Shown here: one piece after another, positions 8,207 through 17,067 of the stretch
Numbering within the stretch: position 1 is the stretch's first letter
How the letters are laid out: every line of letters starts with the position of its first letter
Assembly (NCBI RefSeq): GCF_013377885.1
Contig: NZ_JABKAU010000018.1
Span: forward strand, 25,883 to 89,882
Reading direction: 5' to 3'
Length of the DNA: 64,000 bases
DNA from: Hymenobacter lapidiphilus
GTDB lineage: Bacteria > Bacteroidota > Bacteroidia > Cytophagales > Hymenobacteraceae
Made by a program: the position numbers and the translations under genes
The notes under the pieces: generated by a model
Seen by the model: the letters and a program-made list of their open reading frames with translations, nothing else
The model's database searches: none
Told to the model about the DNA's origin: nothing

Positions 8207-9430
8207 GTGCATATCCTCCAAATCTGCCCGCGCGTACCGTTCCCGCCTACCGATGGCGGGGCCATTGCCATGTACGACGTAGCCGCCGGCCTGGCCCGCG
8301 CCGGCCACCGCGTAACGGTGCTGGCCCTCAACACGCCCAAGCATCAGCAGCCCGCCACCGTGCTTGCCCACCTGGGCCCCCACGTGCGCCTGCTGACCGT
8401 GGATGTGGATACGCGTCTTTCGCCGCGCAAAGCCCTGCAGAACCTGCTTTCCAGCACGCTGCCCTACAACGTGGAGCGGTTCGTGAGCCCGGCCGTGGAG
8501 GCGCAGCTGGCCGAATTGCTGCAGCAGGAGCAGTTTGATGTGGTGCAGGTGGAGGGCACGTTTGTGGCTTGGTACGTGGAGGTGCTGAAGCGGCTGGCCC
8601 CCACGGTGCCGGTGGTGCTGCGGGCGCACAACGTGGAGCACACCATCTGGCAGATGCTGGCCGACAAAACCCGCAACCCGCTCAAAAAGTGGTATCTGCG
8701 CCAGCTGGCCGGCCGGCTGCGGCGTTTCGAGCAGCTGGTACTGCCCCGCTTCGATGCCGTGGCCGCCATTACCGAACCCGACCAGCAGCGCCTGCGCCGG
8801 CTGGGCTGCTCCGAGCCGGTAGTATTTGTGCCGGCCGGTGTCGAGCTGAGCCGTTTCCGGCCCGACCCCACCATCCGGCCCCGGCCGCGCACGCTGTGCA
8901 TGCTGGGCTCGTTTGACTGGCTGCCCAACCAGGAGGGGCTCGACTGGCTGCTGCGCGAGGTGTGGCCCGAGGCGCGGCGGCAGTTTCCGGAGCTGCAGCT
9001 GCATATAGGCGGCAAGAACATGCCCGAGAGGTTCCGGCAGCTGCGGCTGCCCGGCGTCACGGTGCATGGCTTCGTCGAGTCGGCCGCGGCGTTTATGGAG
9101 CAGTACGAGCTGATGCTGGTACCGCTGCTGAGCGGGGGCGGCATGCGCATCAAAATCATCGAGGGCATGGCTCTGGGTAAGTGCATTCTCAGCACCACGC
9201 TCGGGGCCGAAGGCATTCATGTAAAGCCCGGTTTCGATATTATAGTAGCCGATTCGGCCCCGGAGTGGCTGGCGCAGCTGGGCCGCTACTACCGCAACGA
9301 GCTGCCGGCCGCCGCCATCGGGCAGGAGGCCGCCCGCACCATTGCCCGCCGCTACGACAACGACCGGGTGATAGAGAGCTTCCTCGATTTATACACCATT
9401 CTGCTGCCCGCCCGTGCCGCTTCTACCTGA
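8207..9430 (+). CDS. GT4-type glycosyltransferase
   Basis: This is a predicted retaining glycosyltransferase of the GT-B fold, transferring a sugar from a nucleotide-sugar donor to a glycan or lipid acceptor. The N-terminal half has PRVPFPPTDGGA, typical of GT4-like donors and acceptors, and RAHNVEH. The C-terminal donor domain contains MLGSFDWLPNQEG and the conserved PLLSGGGMRIKIIEGMA, with the catalytic-type Glu. The start is GTG (MHILQICPR); no better ATG exists. It overlaps the next glycosyltransferase gene by 17 bases, so the two are translationally coupled and probably act on the same surface glycan. The acceptor is unknown. Confidence 0.88.
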   Translation: MHILQICPRVPFPPTDGGAIAMYDVAAGLARAGHRVTVLALNTPKHQQPATVLAHLGPHVRLLTVDVDTRLSPRKALQNLLSSTLPYNVERFVSPAVEAQLAELLQQEQFDVVQVEGTFVAWYVEVLKRLAPTVPVVLRAHNVEHTIWQMLADKTRNPLKKWYLRQLAGRLRRFEQLVLPRFDAVAAITEPDQQRLRRLGCSEPVVFVPAGVELSRFRPDPTIRPRPRTLCMLGSFDWLPNQEGLDWLLREVWPEARRQFPELQLHIGGKNMPERFRQLRLPGVTVHGFVESAAAFMEQYELMLVPLLSGGGMRIKIIEGMALGKCILSTTLGAEGIHVKPGFDIIVADSAPEWLAQLGRYYRNELPAAAIGQEAARTIARRYDNDRVIESFLDLYTILLPARAAST

Positions 9431-10619
9431 CGTGCTGGCGGCGGCCACGTTCTGGGGCAGCCTGCTGCTGGTGGCCCACACCTACGTGCTGTACCCGCTG
9501 CTACTGGCCCGCCTGGCCCGCGGCCGCCGGCAAAACGCTGAGGTGTACGCCCCCGATAGCGCGGAGCTGCCAGCCGTGGACGTGCTGCTGGCCGTGTACA
9601 ACGAGGAGCAGGTGATTGAGGAGAAAATCCGCTCAACCTTCGCCACCACCTACCCGCTGGATAAGCTCACGTTTTACATCGGCTCCGATAATTCCTCCGA
9701 CCGCACTAATGCCCTTATCACCCAACTGGCAGCCGGGTACCCGGGCCTGCAGTTCCGGCCGCTGGGGCAGCGCACCGGTAAGCCCGGCGTAATGGAAGTG
9801 CTGTCGGAGCAAGCCACCGCGCCGGTGCTGGTGCTCACCGATGCCAACGTGTTTTTCACGCCCGACACGCTGTATGAGCTGGTGAAGCATTTCCGCAACC
9901 CGGCCATTGGCCTGGTGGGGGGCCACATCCTCAACCCCGACCACCGCCAGGAAGGCATTTCGGGCCAGGAGAAAGCGTATCTGGAGCGCGAAAACCTGAT
10001 TAAGTACCAGGAGGGCGTGGTGTGGGGAAGCATGATAGGCGCTTTCGGCGGCTGCTTTGCGGTACGCCGCGCCTGCTACCACCCGGCCCCGCGCGGCTTT
10101 ATTGTTGATGACTTCTTCATCTCAATGGCCGTGCTGCAGGACGGCTACCAGGCCATCAACGAGCTGGCCGCCGTGTGCCACGAAGACGTGTCGGACCAGC
10201 TGCCCGAGGAGTTCCGGCGCAAGGCCCGCATTTCGGCCGGCAACTTCCAGAATCTGGTGGTGTTCCGGCGCCTGCTGTGGCCACCGTGGCGGGGTGTGGG
10301 TTTTGCTTACTGGTCGCATAAAGTACTGCGCTGGCTTACGCCGCTGCTGCTGCTGGGTATGCTGCTAAGCTGCGCGCTGCTGGTGGCGCGGGGCGGCGGC
10401 TGGCTGTACCAGCTGCTGCTGGCCGGGCAGCTGGGCGCGCTGCTGCTGCCGCTGCTCGATGCCGCCTTGCATCAGGTAGGTATTCATTTGCGGCTGCTAC
10501 GCTTCATCAGCCATTTTTATTCCATGAACGCGGCCTTGCTGCTGGGCTTCTGGCGCTATTTGCGCGGCATAAAAACCGCCGTTTGGGAGCCTACTGCCCG
10601 GTTCCAGGGTAGGCGGTGA
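9414..10619 (+). CDS. Membrane-associated GT2 family glycosyltransferase
   Basis: This is a processive-type or polyprenyl-linked GT-A glycosyltransferase embedded in the inner membrane. It has an N-terminal hydrophobic segment (residues about 6-30), then the GT2 core with VDVLLAVYNEE, SDNSSDRT, a DxD-like TDANV, and a VDDFF motif in the second half. Three or so hydrophobic helices follow at about residues 305-385. The start is GTG at 9414, inside the end of the preceding GT4 gene, which indicates an operon. The pair probably builds an exopolysaccharide or glycolipid. The substrate cannot be read from sequence. Confidence 0.88.
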   Translation: MPLLPDVLAAATFWGSLLLVAHTYVLYPLLLARLARGRRQNAEVYAPDSAELPAVDVLLAVYNEEQVIEEKIRSTFATTYPLDKLTFYIGSDNSSDRTNALITQLAAGYPGLQFRPLGQRTGKPGVMEVLSEQATAPVLVLTDANVFFTPDTLYELVKHFRNPAIGLVGGHILNPDHRQEGISGQEKAYLERENLIKYQEGVVWGSMIGAFGGCFAVRRACYHPAPRGFIVDDFFISMAVLQDGYQAINELAAVCHEDVSDQLPEEFRRKARISAGNFQNLVVFRRLLWPPWRGVGFAYWSHKVLRWLTPLLLLGMLLSCALLVARGGGWLYQLLLAGQLGALLLPLLDAALHQVGIHLRLLRFISHFYSMNAALLLGFWRYLRGIKTAVWEPTARFQGRR

Positions 10620-10664
10620 GAGGGGGTAGAGATGAGCAGTGAGTACAGAAAGGTGAGAAGGGAA

Positions 10665-10727
10665 TAAAGGAACGTCATTCAGAGCATGCTGCTCCAAGCG
10701 CATCATGCTCTGAATGACGTTCCTTTA
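10665..10727. repeat. Perfect 24-bp inverted repeat, possible terminator or family A relative
   Basis: The arms 10665-10688 and 10704-10727 are perfect complements containing AACGTCATTCAGAGCATG, around a 15-base loop. The sequence resembles the family A core (CGTCATGCTGAGC) but has CATTCAGAGCATG instead. It lies between the GT2 gene and proC. Confidence 0.7.
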
Positions 10728-10783
10728 CTCACCTCTCATTTCTCACCTCTCTGTACCTATTTCTCTATACTCACTTTCCCCTC

Positions 10784-11596
10784 ATGAAACCACTGCGTAT
10801 TGCTATTGTGGGTTGCGGTAACATGGGCCTGGCTTTTGCCCGGTCGTTTCTGCACTACAACCTGGTGGCCCGGCCTGATTTGCTGCTGGTGGCCCGCCAC
10901 GACGAGCACTGCCAGCGCCTCGCCCTGCAGCACCCCGATCTGCCCGTAGCGGCCCTGAGCGCCGCTGTGGCCGATTATGGCGTGGTGCTAGTGGCCGTAA
11001 AACCCCAGGATTTCAGCCAGGTGGCCGCAGGGCTGCGGGCGGTGCTGCAGCCGGGGCAGGTGGTGGTGTCCATTATGGCCGGCATTCCGATTGCGCGGCT
11101 GCAGCGCGAGCTAAACCACCAACAGGTGATGCGGGCCATGCCCAATACGCCGGCACTGCTGGGTATGGGTATCACCGGTTTTTCGGCCGCGCCCGAGGTC
11201 GAGCGTAGCCGCCTGCACGAAGTAGAGAACCTGCTAAACGCTACCGGCCGCTCCATTTTTCTGGAAGACGAAAGCCTGCTCGATGCCGTAACGGCCGTGA
11301 GCGGCAGCGGCCCGGCCTACTTCTACTTTCTGGTGCAGGCCATGATGCAGGCAGGCCAGGAAATGGGCTTTTCCGAGTCGGTGGCCGGGCTGCTCGTCAA
11401 ACAAACCATGCTCGGCGCCTATCACCTGCTCAACACCTCCGCCCTAAGTCCCGACGAGCTAATTGCCACCGTGGCCTCGAAGGGCGGCACCACCGAAGCC
11501 GCGTTGCGCGAGTTCCGGGCTGGTGGCCTGGCCGAAACCCTGATTGCCGGCATGAAAGCCGCCCAGCACCGCGCCACCGAGCTGGCCAGCGAGTGA
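10784..11596 (+). CDS. proC: Pyrroline-5-carboxylate reductase
   Basis: The enzyme reduces 1-pyrroline-5-carboxylate to L-proline with NAD(P)H, the last step of proline synthesis. The N-terminal Rossmann motif is IVGCGNMG (residues 8-15). The dimerisation domain holds the signature AVSGSGPAYFYF and the C-terminal KGGTTEAAL. At 270 residues it is the usual length and complete. The ATG is preceded by a region rich in short direct repeats (CTCACCTCTC). It is likely monocistronic; ribBA starts 139 bases downstream with its own promoter box. Confidence 0.95.
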   Translation: MKPLRIAIVGCGNMGLAFARSFLHYNLVARPDLLLVARHDEHCQRLALQHPDLPVAALSAAVADYGVVLVAVKPQDFSQVAAGLRAVLQPGQVVVSIMAGIPIARLQRELNHQQVMRAMPNTPALLGMGITGFSAAPEVERSRLHEVENLLNATGRSIFLEDESLLDAVTAVSGSGPAYFYFLVQAMMQAGQEMGFSESVAGLLVKQTMLGAYHLLNTSALSPDELIATVASKGGTTEAALREFRAGGLAETLIAGMKAAQHRATELASE

Positions 11597-11632
11597 GGGT
11601 GCCACTGCTGCCGGCTGCCAGTTCCGGCTTCG

Positions 11633-11640
11633 TAACTTTG
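11633..11640 (+). promoter_or_regulatory. -7 box for ribBA
   Basis: TAACTTTG matches TAnnTTTG perfectly. It lies 95 bases upstream of the ATG, which implies a 5' leader of about 90 bases carrying the phased AATCCG repeats. Confidence 0.5.
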
Positions 11641-11694
11641 CCCGGCCGCCGCTGGTTGTACGCCAGCCCCACGGTAGCCCGCTGGGCGCTACCG

Positions 11695-11729
11695 AATCCG
11701 TGAAATCCGAAAAAATCCGCGCTAATCCG
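11695..11729 (+). repeat. Four phased AATCCG hexamers in the ribBA leader
   Basis: AATCCG occurs at 11695, 11704, 11714 and 11724, a spacing of 9, 10 and 10 bases. It is placed just before the ribBA start codon at 11736. The role is unknown. Confidence 0.6.
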
Positions 11730-11735
11730 TGATCC

Positions 11736-12986
11736 ATGCTTGACTTGATTGAAGACGCTATTGCTGATATCCGCGCCGGTAAGGTGGTAGTGGTGGTTGA
11801 TGATGAAGACCGCGAAAACGAAGGCGACTTCATCTGTGCCGCCCGCTGCGCTACGCCCGAAGTCATCAACTTTATGGCCACACACGGCCGCGGCCTCGTG
11901 TGTGCCTCGCTGCCCGAAACCCGCTGCGAGGAGCTGGGCCTCGATTTGATGGTGGGAAACAACACGGCCCTGCATGCCACAGCCTTTACGGTGAGCGTTG
12001 ATCTGCTGAAAAACGGCGTGACTACCGGCATTTCCGCTTCCGACCGCTCCAAAACCATTCTGGCTCTCATCGACCCCGAAACCAAGCCCGAGGAGCTGGG
12101 CAAGCCGGGCCACATTTTCCCGCTTAAGGCCCGCAAAGAGGGCGTGCTGCGCCGCGCCGGCCACACCGAGGCGGCCGTGGACCTAGCCCGTCTGGCTGGC
12201 TTCGAGCCGGCGGGGGTATTGGTGGAAATTCTGAAGGAGGACGGCGAAATGGCCCGCCTGCCCGAACTGCGCGAAATTGCCGACAAGTGGAATCTGAAGC
12301 TGATTTCGGTGCAGGACCTCATCAAGTACCGCCTCGAAAAGGAAAGCCTGATTGCCCGCGAAATATCGGTGCGCCTGCCCACCGATTTCGGCGACTTCGA
12401 CCTGATTGCCTACACCCAGCAGAGTAACAATACCCAGCACCTGGCGCTGGTGAAAGGGGATATTTCGGGCCCCGAGCCAGTGCTGGTGCGCGTGCATAGC
12501 TCCTGCGTAACGGGCGATATTTTCGGCTCGTGCCGCTGCGACTGTGGCCCCCAACTGCACCACGCCATGCAACAGATTGAGCGCGAAGGTCGCGGTGTTA
12601 TCGTGTACATGAACCAGGAGGGCCGCGGTATTGGCCTGCTCAACAAGCTGCGGGCCTACAAGCTGCAGGAGCAGGGCCGCGACACAGTGGAGGCCAACCT
12701 GGAGTTGGGTTTCGGCATGGACGAGCGCGACTACGGCGTAGGGGCCCAGATTCTGCGCGATTTGGGCATCAGCAAGATGCGGCTGCTCTCCAACAACCCC
12801 CGCAAGCGCACCGGCCTCATCGGCTACGGCCTGGAGGTGGTTGAGTCGGTGGCCATTGAGGTGGAACCCAACGAGCACAACCAGCGCTACCTCACCACCA
12901 AGCGCGACAAGCTGGGCCACACCATTCTGCACCAGACCGGCGCCGCTAATCCGGTTGCTGAGGTGCCCGGCGTTACGGGGCAGTAA
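11736..12986 (+). CDS. ribBA: Bifunctional DHBP synthase / GTP cyclohydrolase II
   Basis: This cytoplasmic bifunctional enzyme opens riboflavin synthesis. The RibB domain makes 3,4-dihydroxy-2-butanone 4-phosphate from ribulose 5-phosphate. The RibA domain converts GTP to a diaminopyrimidine. RibB occupies about residues 1-205, with [11 protein letters not shown] and [12 protein letters not shown]. RibA occupies about 210-400, with the zinc-binding cysteines in [17 protein letters not shown], then QEGRGIGL and [16 protein letters not shown]. Its length of 416 residues is normal. It has its own promoter box at 11633 and a hairpin at 13016. No FMN riboswitch structure was recognised in the leader. 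Riboflavin output would feed the flavin-dependent ApbE system at 42 kb. Confidence 0.96.
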   Translation: MLDLIEDAIADIRAGKVVVVVDDEDRENEGDFICAARCATPEVINFMATHGRGLVCASLPETRCEELGLDLMVGNNTALHATAFTVSVDLLKNGVTTGISASDRSKTILALIDPETKPEELGKPGHIFPLKARKEGVLRRAGHTEAAVDLARLAGFEPAGVLVEILKEDGEMARLPELREIADKWNLKLISVQDLIKYRLEKESLIAREISVRLPTDFGDFDLIAYTQQSNNTQHLALVKGDISGPEPVLVRVHSSCVTGDIFGSCRCDCGPQLHHAMQQIEREGRGVIVYMNQEGRGIGLLNKLRAYKLQEQGRDTVEANLELGFGMDERDYGVGAQILRDLGISKMRLLSNNPRKRTGLIGYGLEVVESVAIEVEPNEHNQRYLTTKRDKLGHTILHQTGAANPVAEVPGVTGQ

Positions 12987-13015
12987 GCTCCTGTAACCCT
13001 TCTTTTTGTTCCGTC

Positions 13016-13045
13016 CGGCCCGGTCAGCATTTGCTGGCCGGGCCG
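13016..13045 (+). terminator. Terminator-like hairpin after ribBA
   Basis: The 14-base arms CGGCCCGGTCAGCA (13016-13029) and TGCTGGCCGGGCCG (13032-13045) pair with one G-T mismatch. The hairpin lies 29 bases after the ribBA stop. No T-run follows. Confidence 0.6.
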
Positions 13046-13104
13046 TTGCGTGTGGGGCGGGGGCAAAGCATGCTAATATGGCCGCAATCAGCTAACTTCC
13101 GGAT

Positions 13105-13890
13105 ATGAGAAACTTGTTTTATCCGCTACTATTGGCCCTGCTGCTACCCCTGACGTCGCAGGCCCAGCGTGGGGGCGGGCAGGGCTTTACCCAGCAGTTC
13201 ACCCAGGGCAGCGTGTTGCTCAGCTCGGGCGACAGTATCAGCGGGCCGCTGGCGCTGCACCGGGGCGAGGAAACCCTGACGATGACGTTAGCCGACAACA
13301 CTGTCCGCACGCTGCCCGCCGTAAATGTGCAGAGCTTCGCAGTGCGCGGCGAGCAATACGACCAAAGCCGCGAACGGCTCTACTACGACGACTTTTACGC
13401 CATGCGCCAGGGCTACTACTCGGGCAACCCCGGGTTTGGCGCCACCCCGCCACCCCGCCGCCGCGAACGGGCCGATACCAACCTGCTGCGTGTGTTTCGG
13501 GTGTACCGCTGGAACCGCGACAATGACTACAGCGACTTTAAAGCCCCCGGATTTTTCGAGCAGCTCAGCGGTGGCCCCGTTATTCTGCTGCGCCGCGAGG
13601 GGCTGGTGGAGCGGCCCATCACGGCCGGTGGCCCCTACAGCTACGGCGGCATGGGCCTAGCCGGCATGACCTTGGGCTACTACACCGAAGTCAAGGATAA
13701 CTTCTTCCTGGGTTTGCCCGACGGCACCGTGCTGCCACTGCGCACGCCCAAGAAAGACCTGCCCAGCTACTTCCGGGCACAGGCCCGCCAGCTAGCCCAA
13801 TACGCCAAAACCAACAACCTCAACTACACCGATGCCCGCGACCTGGCTTATCTGGTAAACTATGCTAACTCGCTGGTAGTCAGTGAGTAA
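13105..13890 (+). CDS. Exported hypothetical protein
   Basis: I do not recognise a family. The 261-residue protein starts with a clear signal peptide (MRNLFYPLLLALLLP, cleavage after SQAQ near residue 20), so it is periplasmic or further exported. The mature part is rich in Arg, Tyr and Gly. Its N-terminal half has a motif pattern seen in exported Bacteroidota proteins (GSVLLSSGDSISGPL, then TLPAVNVQSFAV). It has no further membrane segments and no type IX C-terminal domain. It lies alone between ribBA and a G-rich inverted repeat. Confidence 0.7.
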   Translation: MRNLFYPLLLALLLPLTSQAQRGGGQGFTQQFTQGSVLLSSGDSISGPLALHRGEETLTMTLADNTVRTLPAVNVQSFAVRGEQYDQSRERLYYDDFYAMRQGYYSGNPGFGATPPPRRRERADTNLLRVFRVYRWNRDNDYSDFKAPGFFEQLSGGPVILLRREGLVERPITAGGPYSYGGMGLAGMTLGYYTEVKDNFFLGLPDGTVLPLRTPKKDLPSYFRAQARQLAQYAKTNNLNYTDARDLAYLVNYANSLVVSE

Positions 13891-13928
13891 ATGAATTAAT
13901 GTGGAAACGCTAGTTAACCTGGAATTCC

Positions 13929-14058
13929 GCAGAACGGTGTAGAGGCGGGGCTTGCCCCCGCCCGCCGTGTGCACGGGCTTTTCTGGGCGTCCAAACAGCC
14001 GTTCAACATGTTGTTGCAACGGCGGGCGGGGACAAGCCCCGCCCCTACACCGTTCTGC
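13929..14058. repeat. Dispersed inverted repeat, family B (GGGGCTTGCCCCCGCC core)
   Basis: The left arm 13929-13967 and right arm 14020-14058 are 39-base near-perfect complements built around GGCGGGGCTTGCCCCCGCC and GGGGACAAGCCCCGCC. The central spacer is about 52 bases. A second copy with different arm tips lies at 31710-31818. It sits between the convergent 13105 and 14094 genes. Confidence 0.8.
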
Positions 14059-14093
14059 AAAACCAGGGTTAACCAGACCTCCCGTATTCATTG

Positions 14094-15830
14094 TTACAAC
14101 ACCCGTAGCACGGGGTAGCGCAGGTGGCTGGGCTCGTAGTGGTCGGATTGGCGGTAAAGCCAGTCGAGCTGGGCGGGGCCGCTGGCAGCGAAGGCGGGGT
14201 CGGCCTGCTTTTTCTGGTTAAGCTGGGCCTGCAGCGCGGGCTGCTGGCGCAGCAGCTGGGCGGCCAGGTCCTCGAACACGTAATCAGAGAAATACTCTTT
14301 TTGCTGCAGGATGCTGTCGAAGAAGCCCCAGGCAAAAAACGAGTCGGTGGCTTGGGGCTCCAGCGTTTCGATGAGGTAGCGGGCGGCGGGCTGATTTAAA
14401 GAGATGTAGAAGTCGCCGCGCAGCAGCTGGCGGGGCTGGCGCACCGGCCGGACCTGCACTCCGGAGTGCAGGTAGTGGCCCTCGTAGGGCCGGGGGCTGG
14501 TTTTGTAGTCCTGGATGTAGTAGGTTTCGCCGTTGATAACGGTGTCCGCCGACAGCTGCCGTAGCTGCACGCCCGACAGGCGCAGGCGCTCGGCTACCTC
14601 GCCCCAGGCCTGGGGCAGCACGTAGGCGCGGGGCCGCTGCACCGTGGCCGTGGGCACAAAGGTGTTGTAGTAGGGGATGGATTTGGTGTAAGGCGCCTTC
14701 CGGTCGTAGTACAGCCGCGGCTGTCCGCTCACGTCGCTGGGCTTGGTTTTGCCCTCGTAGCCGCGGAACGTGAACCGCTCGGCCTGCGTGGTATCGAGCC
14801 GCCAGCCCAGGGCAAACGCCTGCTGCTGCTGGCTGAGGCGGGTGGCCTCGGTGCGGGCCGAAGCCAGCGCGGCTTTCTGCTGCTGCACCGTACCAATCAG
14901 CAAGCGCAGAAAATCGTAGGTGGCCCGCACCCGCGGCGTGTAGGCCTTCAGCATGTGGGTTTCCGTTACGAAACCGATGGTATTGAACAGTGCGGTGTAG
15001 CCGGTGGAGTAGCGCGGGCTTTCCAGGAAACCCTGCAGGCCCCGAGCATCGGGCGTGCGGCCGTTAAAATCCACGTAGGGGCTCAGATACCACTTTTGCT
15101 TATCCATGCCGCCGTAGAGGGCCGGCAGTAGTTGCTGCTGCATATACTGGCTCAGGGCGGGGTGCAGCTTGTCTTTCTGGGTGGCAATGAGCGTGAGCGT
15201 GTACTGGTAGTCGGCGCCGTTGGAGGTGTGGGTGTCCACGTACACATCGGGCTGCCAGCGCTGAAACAGGGCCGCAAATGAGCGGGCATTGCGCGAATCC
15301 TGCTTGATGTAGTCGCGGTTAAGGTCGAGGTTGCGGGCGTTGCCGCGGAAGCCGTAGCTCTCGGGGCCGTTCTGGTTGGTGCGGGTGCTGGAGTTGCGGT
15401 TGAGCGCGCCGCCCACGTTGTAAATCGGGATGATGACCAGCACCACATCATCGAGCTGGCGGCGCAGGGCCTTTTTCTGCACGTAGTCGCGGGCCAGCAT
15501 CAGGCTGGCATCAATGCCCTCGGGCTCGCCAGGGTGGATGCCGTTCTGGATAAATACAATGCGCCGGCCCTTGGCCCGCAGCGAAGCCGGCTCCATGTCG
15601 CCATCGGCCGATACGACCACTACATGCAGCGACCGGCCGCTGTCGGTGGTACCCGCCTCGCGCAGCTGGATTTCGGGATACGCCGCATCGAGCCGCTGGT
15701 AGTAGCCGATGCACTCGTCATAGGTGGCGGTGGTATTACCGTTGCCCCGCTCGAAGGGCGTGCGCCAGTCGGTCGGAGCCGGGCTGGTGGGCGTGGTCAG
15801 CAGCAAGGAGAGCAGGGAAAGCAGGAGCAT
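14094..15830 (-). CDS. M14 family zinc carboxypeptidase, exported
   Basis: This is a secreted metallocarboxypeptidase that should cleave C-terminal residues of peptides or process peptidoglycan-like substrates. A short signal peptide (residues 1-18) is followed by the M14 zinc motif NGIHPGEPEG (His99 and Glu102). The arginine motif NLDLNRDY and the third ligand in YVDTHTSNGADY come next, then a catalytic-type Glu in VTETHML. At 578 residues it is longer than the core M14 domain; the extra C-terminal half is probably a beta-rich appendage. It ends with IR family B downstream and has no operon partner. The family is confident; specificity is unknown. Confidence 0.9.
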   Translation of the reverse strand: MLLLSLLSLLLTTPTSPAPTDWRTPFERGNGNTTATYDECIGYYQRLDAAYPEIQLREAGTTDSGRSLHVVVVSADGDMEPASLRAKGRRIVFIQNGIHPGEPEGIDASLMLARDYVQKKALRRQLDDVVLVIIPIYNVGGALNRNSSTRTNQNGPESYGFRGNARNLDLNRDYIKQDSRNARSFAALFQRWQPDVYVDTHTSNGADYQYTLTLIATQKDKLHPALSQYMQQQLLPALYGGMDKQKWYLSPYVDFNGRTPDARGLQGFLESPRYSTGYTALFNTIGFVTETHMLKAYTPRVRATYDFLRLLIGTVQQQKAALASARTEATRLSQQQQAFALGWRLDTTQAERFTFRGYEGKTKPSDVSGQPRLYYDRKAPYTKSIPYYNTFVPTATVQRPRAYVLPQAWGEVAERLRLSGVQLRQLSADTVINGETYYIQDYKTSPRPYEGHYLHSGVQVRPVRQPRQLLRGDFYISLNQPAARYLIETLEPQATDSFFAWGFFDSILQQKEYFSDYVFEDLAAQLLRQQPALQAQLNQKKQADPAFAASGPAQLDWLYRQSDHYEPSHLRYPVLRVL

Positions 15831-15863
15831 GAGGCGAAACTAGCGTATTGGTAAAGTTTGATT

Positions 15864-16277
15864 CTAGTTCGGCTTATAATAAAATTTAAACTTCTCAAAC
15901 ATTGTTCCTGAGATACCCTTGCCATCAGGGACTAGCGTTATACTTCCCGGCTTTATCTCTGTAATTCTCCCATTTAATTCTCCGTCATCACGTTTTGTAT
16001 AGACTACCTTCTCTTTTTCGTCATATTCCCACGTCCCAGTTAGTAAAGAGCCATCTTCAATATAAAGCACGTATTTACCATTCTGCTTAAACTCATACTC
16101 ATCGTGTGGGGCTTGTGAGAGGTCTATCTTACTTCCGTCTGCCGTTCCATAATCTAATTTCCAGCGACGAAAAAACTCTTTTGGCAAACCTGAATTTGAT
16201 ATTTGCTGTGCCTTTTCTTGTGCCACGCAAGAAATAGAAATCAGCAAGTAAGCCAATACAATGAATGCATTTTTCAT
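15864..16277 (-). CDS. Small exported lipocalin-like protein, low GC
   Basis: The 137-residue product has a signal peptide (MKNAFIVLAYLLISISCVAQ). Its mature region has the alternating pattern of a lipocalin-like barrel: RRWKLDYG, then YEFKQNGKYVLY, GTWEYDEKE and GSITLVPDG. The cysteine at residue 17 (SISCVA) could be a weak lipobox. I prefer the ATG at 16277; two further in-frame ATGs at 16292 and 16307 would only add a charged stretch ahead of the signal peptide. Base composition is visibly AT-richer than both neighbours, so recent acquisition is possible. The function is unknown. Confidence 0.65.
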   Translation of the reverse strand: MKNAFIVLAYLLISISCVAQEKAQQISNSGLPKEFFRRWKLDYGTADGSKIDLSQAPHDEYEFKQNGKYVLYIEDGSLLTGTWEYDEKEKVVYTKRDDGELNGRITEIKPGSITLVPDGKGISGTMFEKFKFYYKPN

Positions 16278-16346
16278 ACTATGTATCCTCATGAAATTTA
16301 TCCTCAAAAGAGAGTATGTGGTTACAGTTTAGCTGCTCCTTAATCC

Positions 16347-16781
16347 CTAGTACAGCCGCCGGGGGGCAGGAAACAGCACTTGGTCGAGGCTGAAGCGGCC
16401 GGGGCCGGTAAAAGCCAGCCCCAGGAAAAGGAAGGCCGATTCGAGTGCGTGCGAGTAGCCGCTGAAGTCGTCGCCCTTGCTCAGGTGCATAATGGTAGCC
16501 ATTATCATGGTGCCGAGCAGCAGCGCGCAGGTCCAGCGGAAGAACAGGCCCACCGCTAGCAGCTGCCCACCGATGGCCTCGGCAAAAGCGGCCAGAAAGC
16601 CCCAGAAGACGGGGGCAAAATTGAGGCCCACCAGCTTCATCACGCCCCCGATTTCGGCCCACACGGGCGGGCCACCCGTGAGCTTGGGGTAGCCGTGCAC
16701 CGTGAACATAAAGCCAATACCCACGCGCAGTAGCAGCAGGCCCAAATCGTGCGTGCGGTAACGATTTTCAAACAAAGCCAT
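16347..16781 (-). CDS. DoxX family membrane protein
   Basis: This 144-residue inner-membrane protein has the DoxX layout of four hydrophobic helices and the family motif FMFTVHGYPKLTGG near residues 24-37. DoxX proteins are linked to redox or thiol homeostasis in other bacteria, but the role here is unproven. The ATG at 16781 (MALFENRYRTHD) was chosen because it gives a normal-length protein. The frame extends to 17276 without a stop, but that part is GC shadow overlapping the surE promoter region. It is transcribed divergently from surE. Confidence 0.85.
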   Translation of the reverse strand: MALFENRYRTHDLGLLLLRVGIGFMFTVHGYPKLTGGPPVWAEIGGVMKLVGLNFAPVFWGFLAAFAEAIGGQLLAVGLFFRWTCALLLGTMIMATIMHLSKGDDFSGYSHALESAFLFLGLAFTGPGRFSLDQVLFPAPRRLY

Positions 16782-17021
16782 AAGCAGGTGGCCGGGTGGG
16801 CCAAGGCAGAGAGTAGGACAAAAACGGCCCGCCACGATGGTTAGGACGTATATAGGGGTGGCAAAATACATTATTTGTAGCATTGTCCAAGTGGCGGCGC
16901 TGCTATTGGGCCGGTGGCTACGGTTCAGGCTGTTGCGGTCTGGTGGTCGGGCAGTGGTGGCCGGGTCGTAAAACATCCGAGCGCAGAGGGGCGTTAAGAA
17001 ACACGCCTGCCGGGCAGAGCG

Positions 17022-17029
17022 TACCTTTG
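17022..17029 (+). promoter_or_regulatory. -7 box for surE
   Basis: TACCTTTG, a perfect TAnnTTTG match, lies 38 bases upstream of the GTG at 17068. Confidence 0.55.
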
Positions 17030-17067
17030 CCCGGCAATTCCTTCTTATCCTCATAAGCCTGTCTACT

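Noticed and set aside
11641..11735. FMN riboswitch in front of ribBA
   Set aside because: I could not find the conserved multi-stem FMN aptamer sequences; only the AATCCG array is visible.
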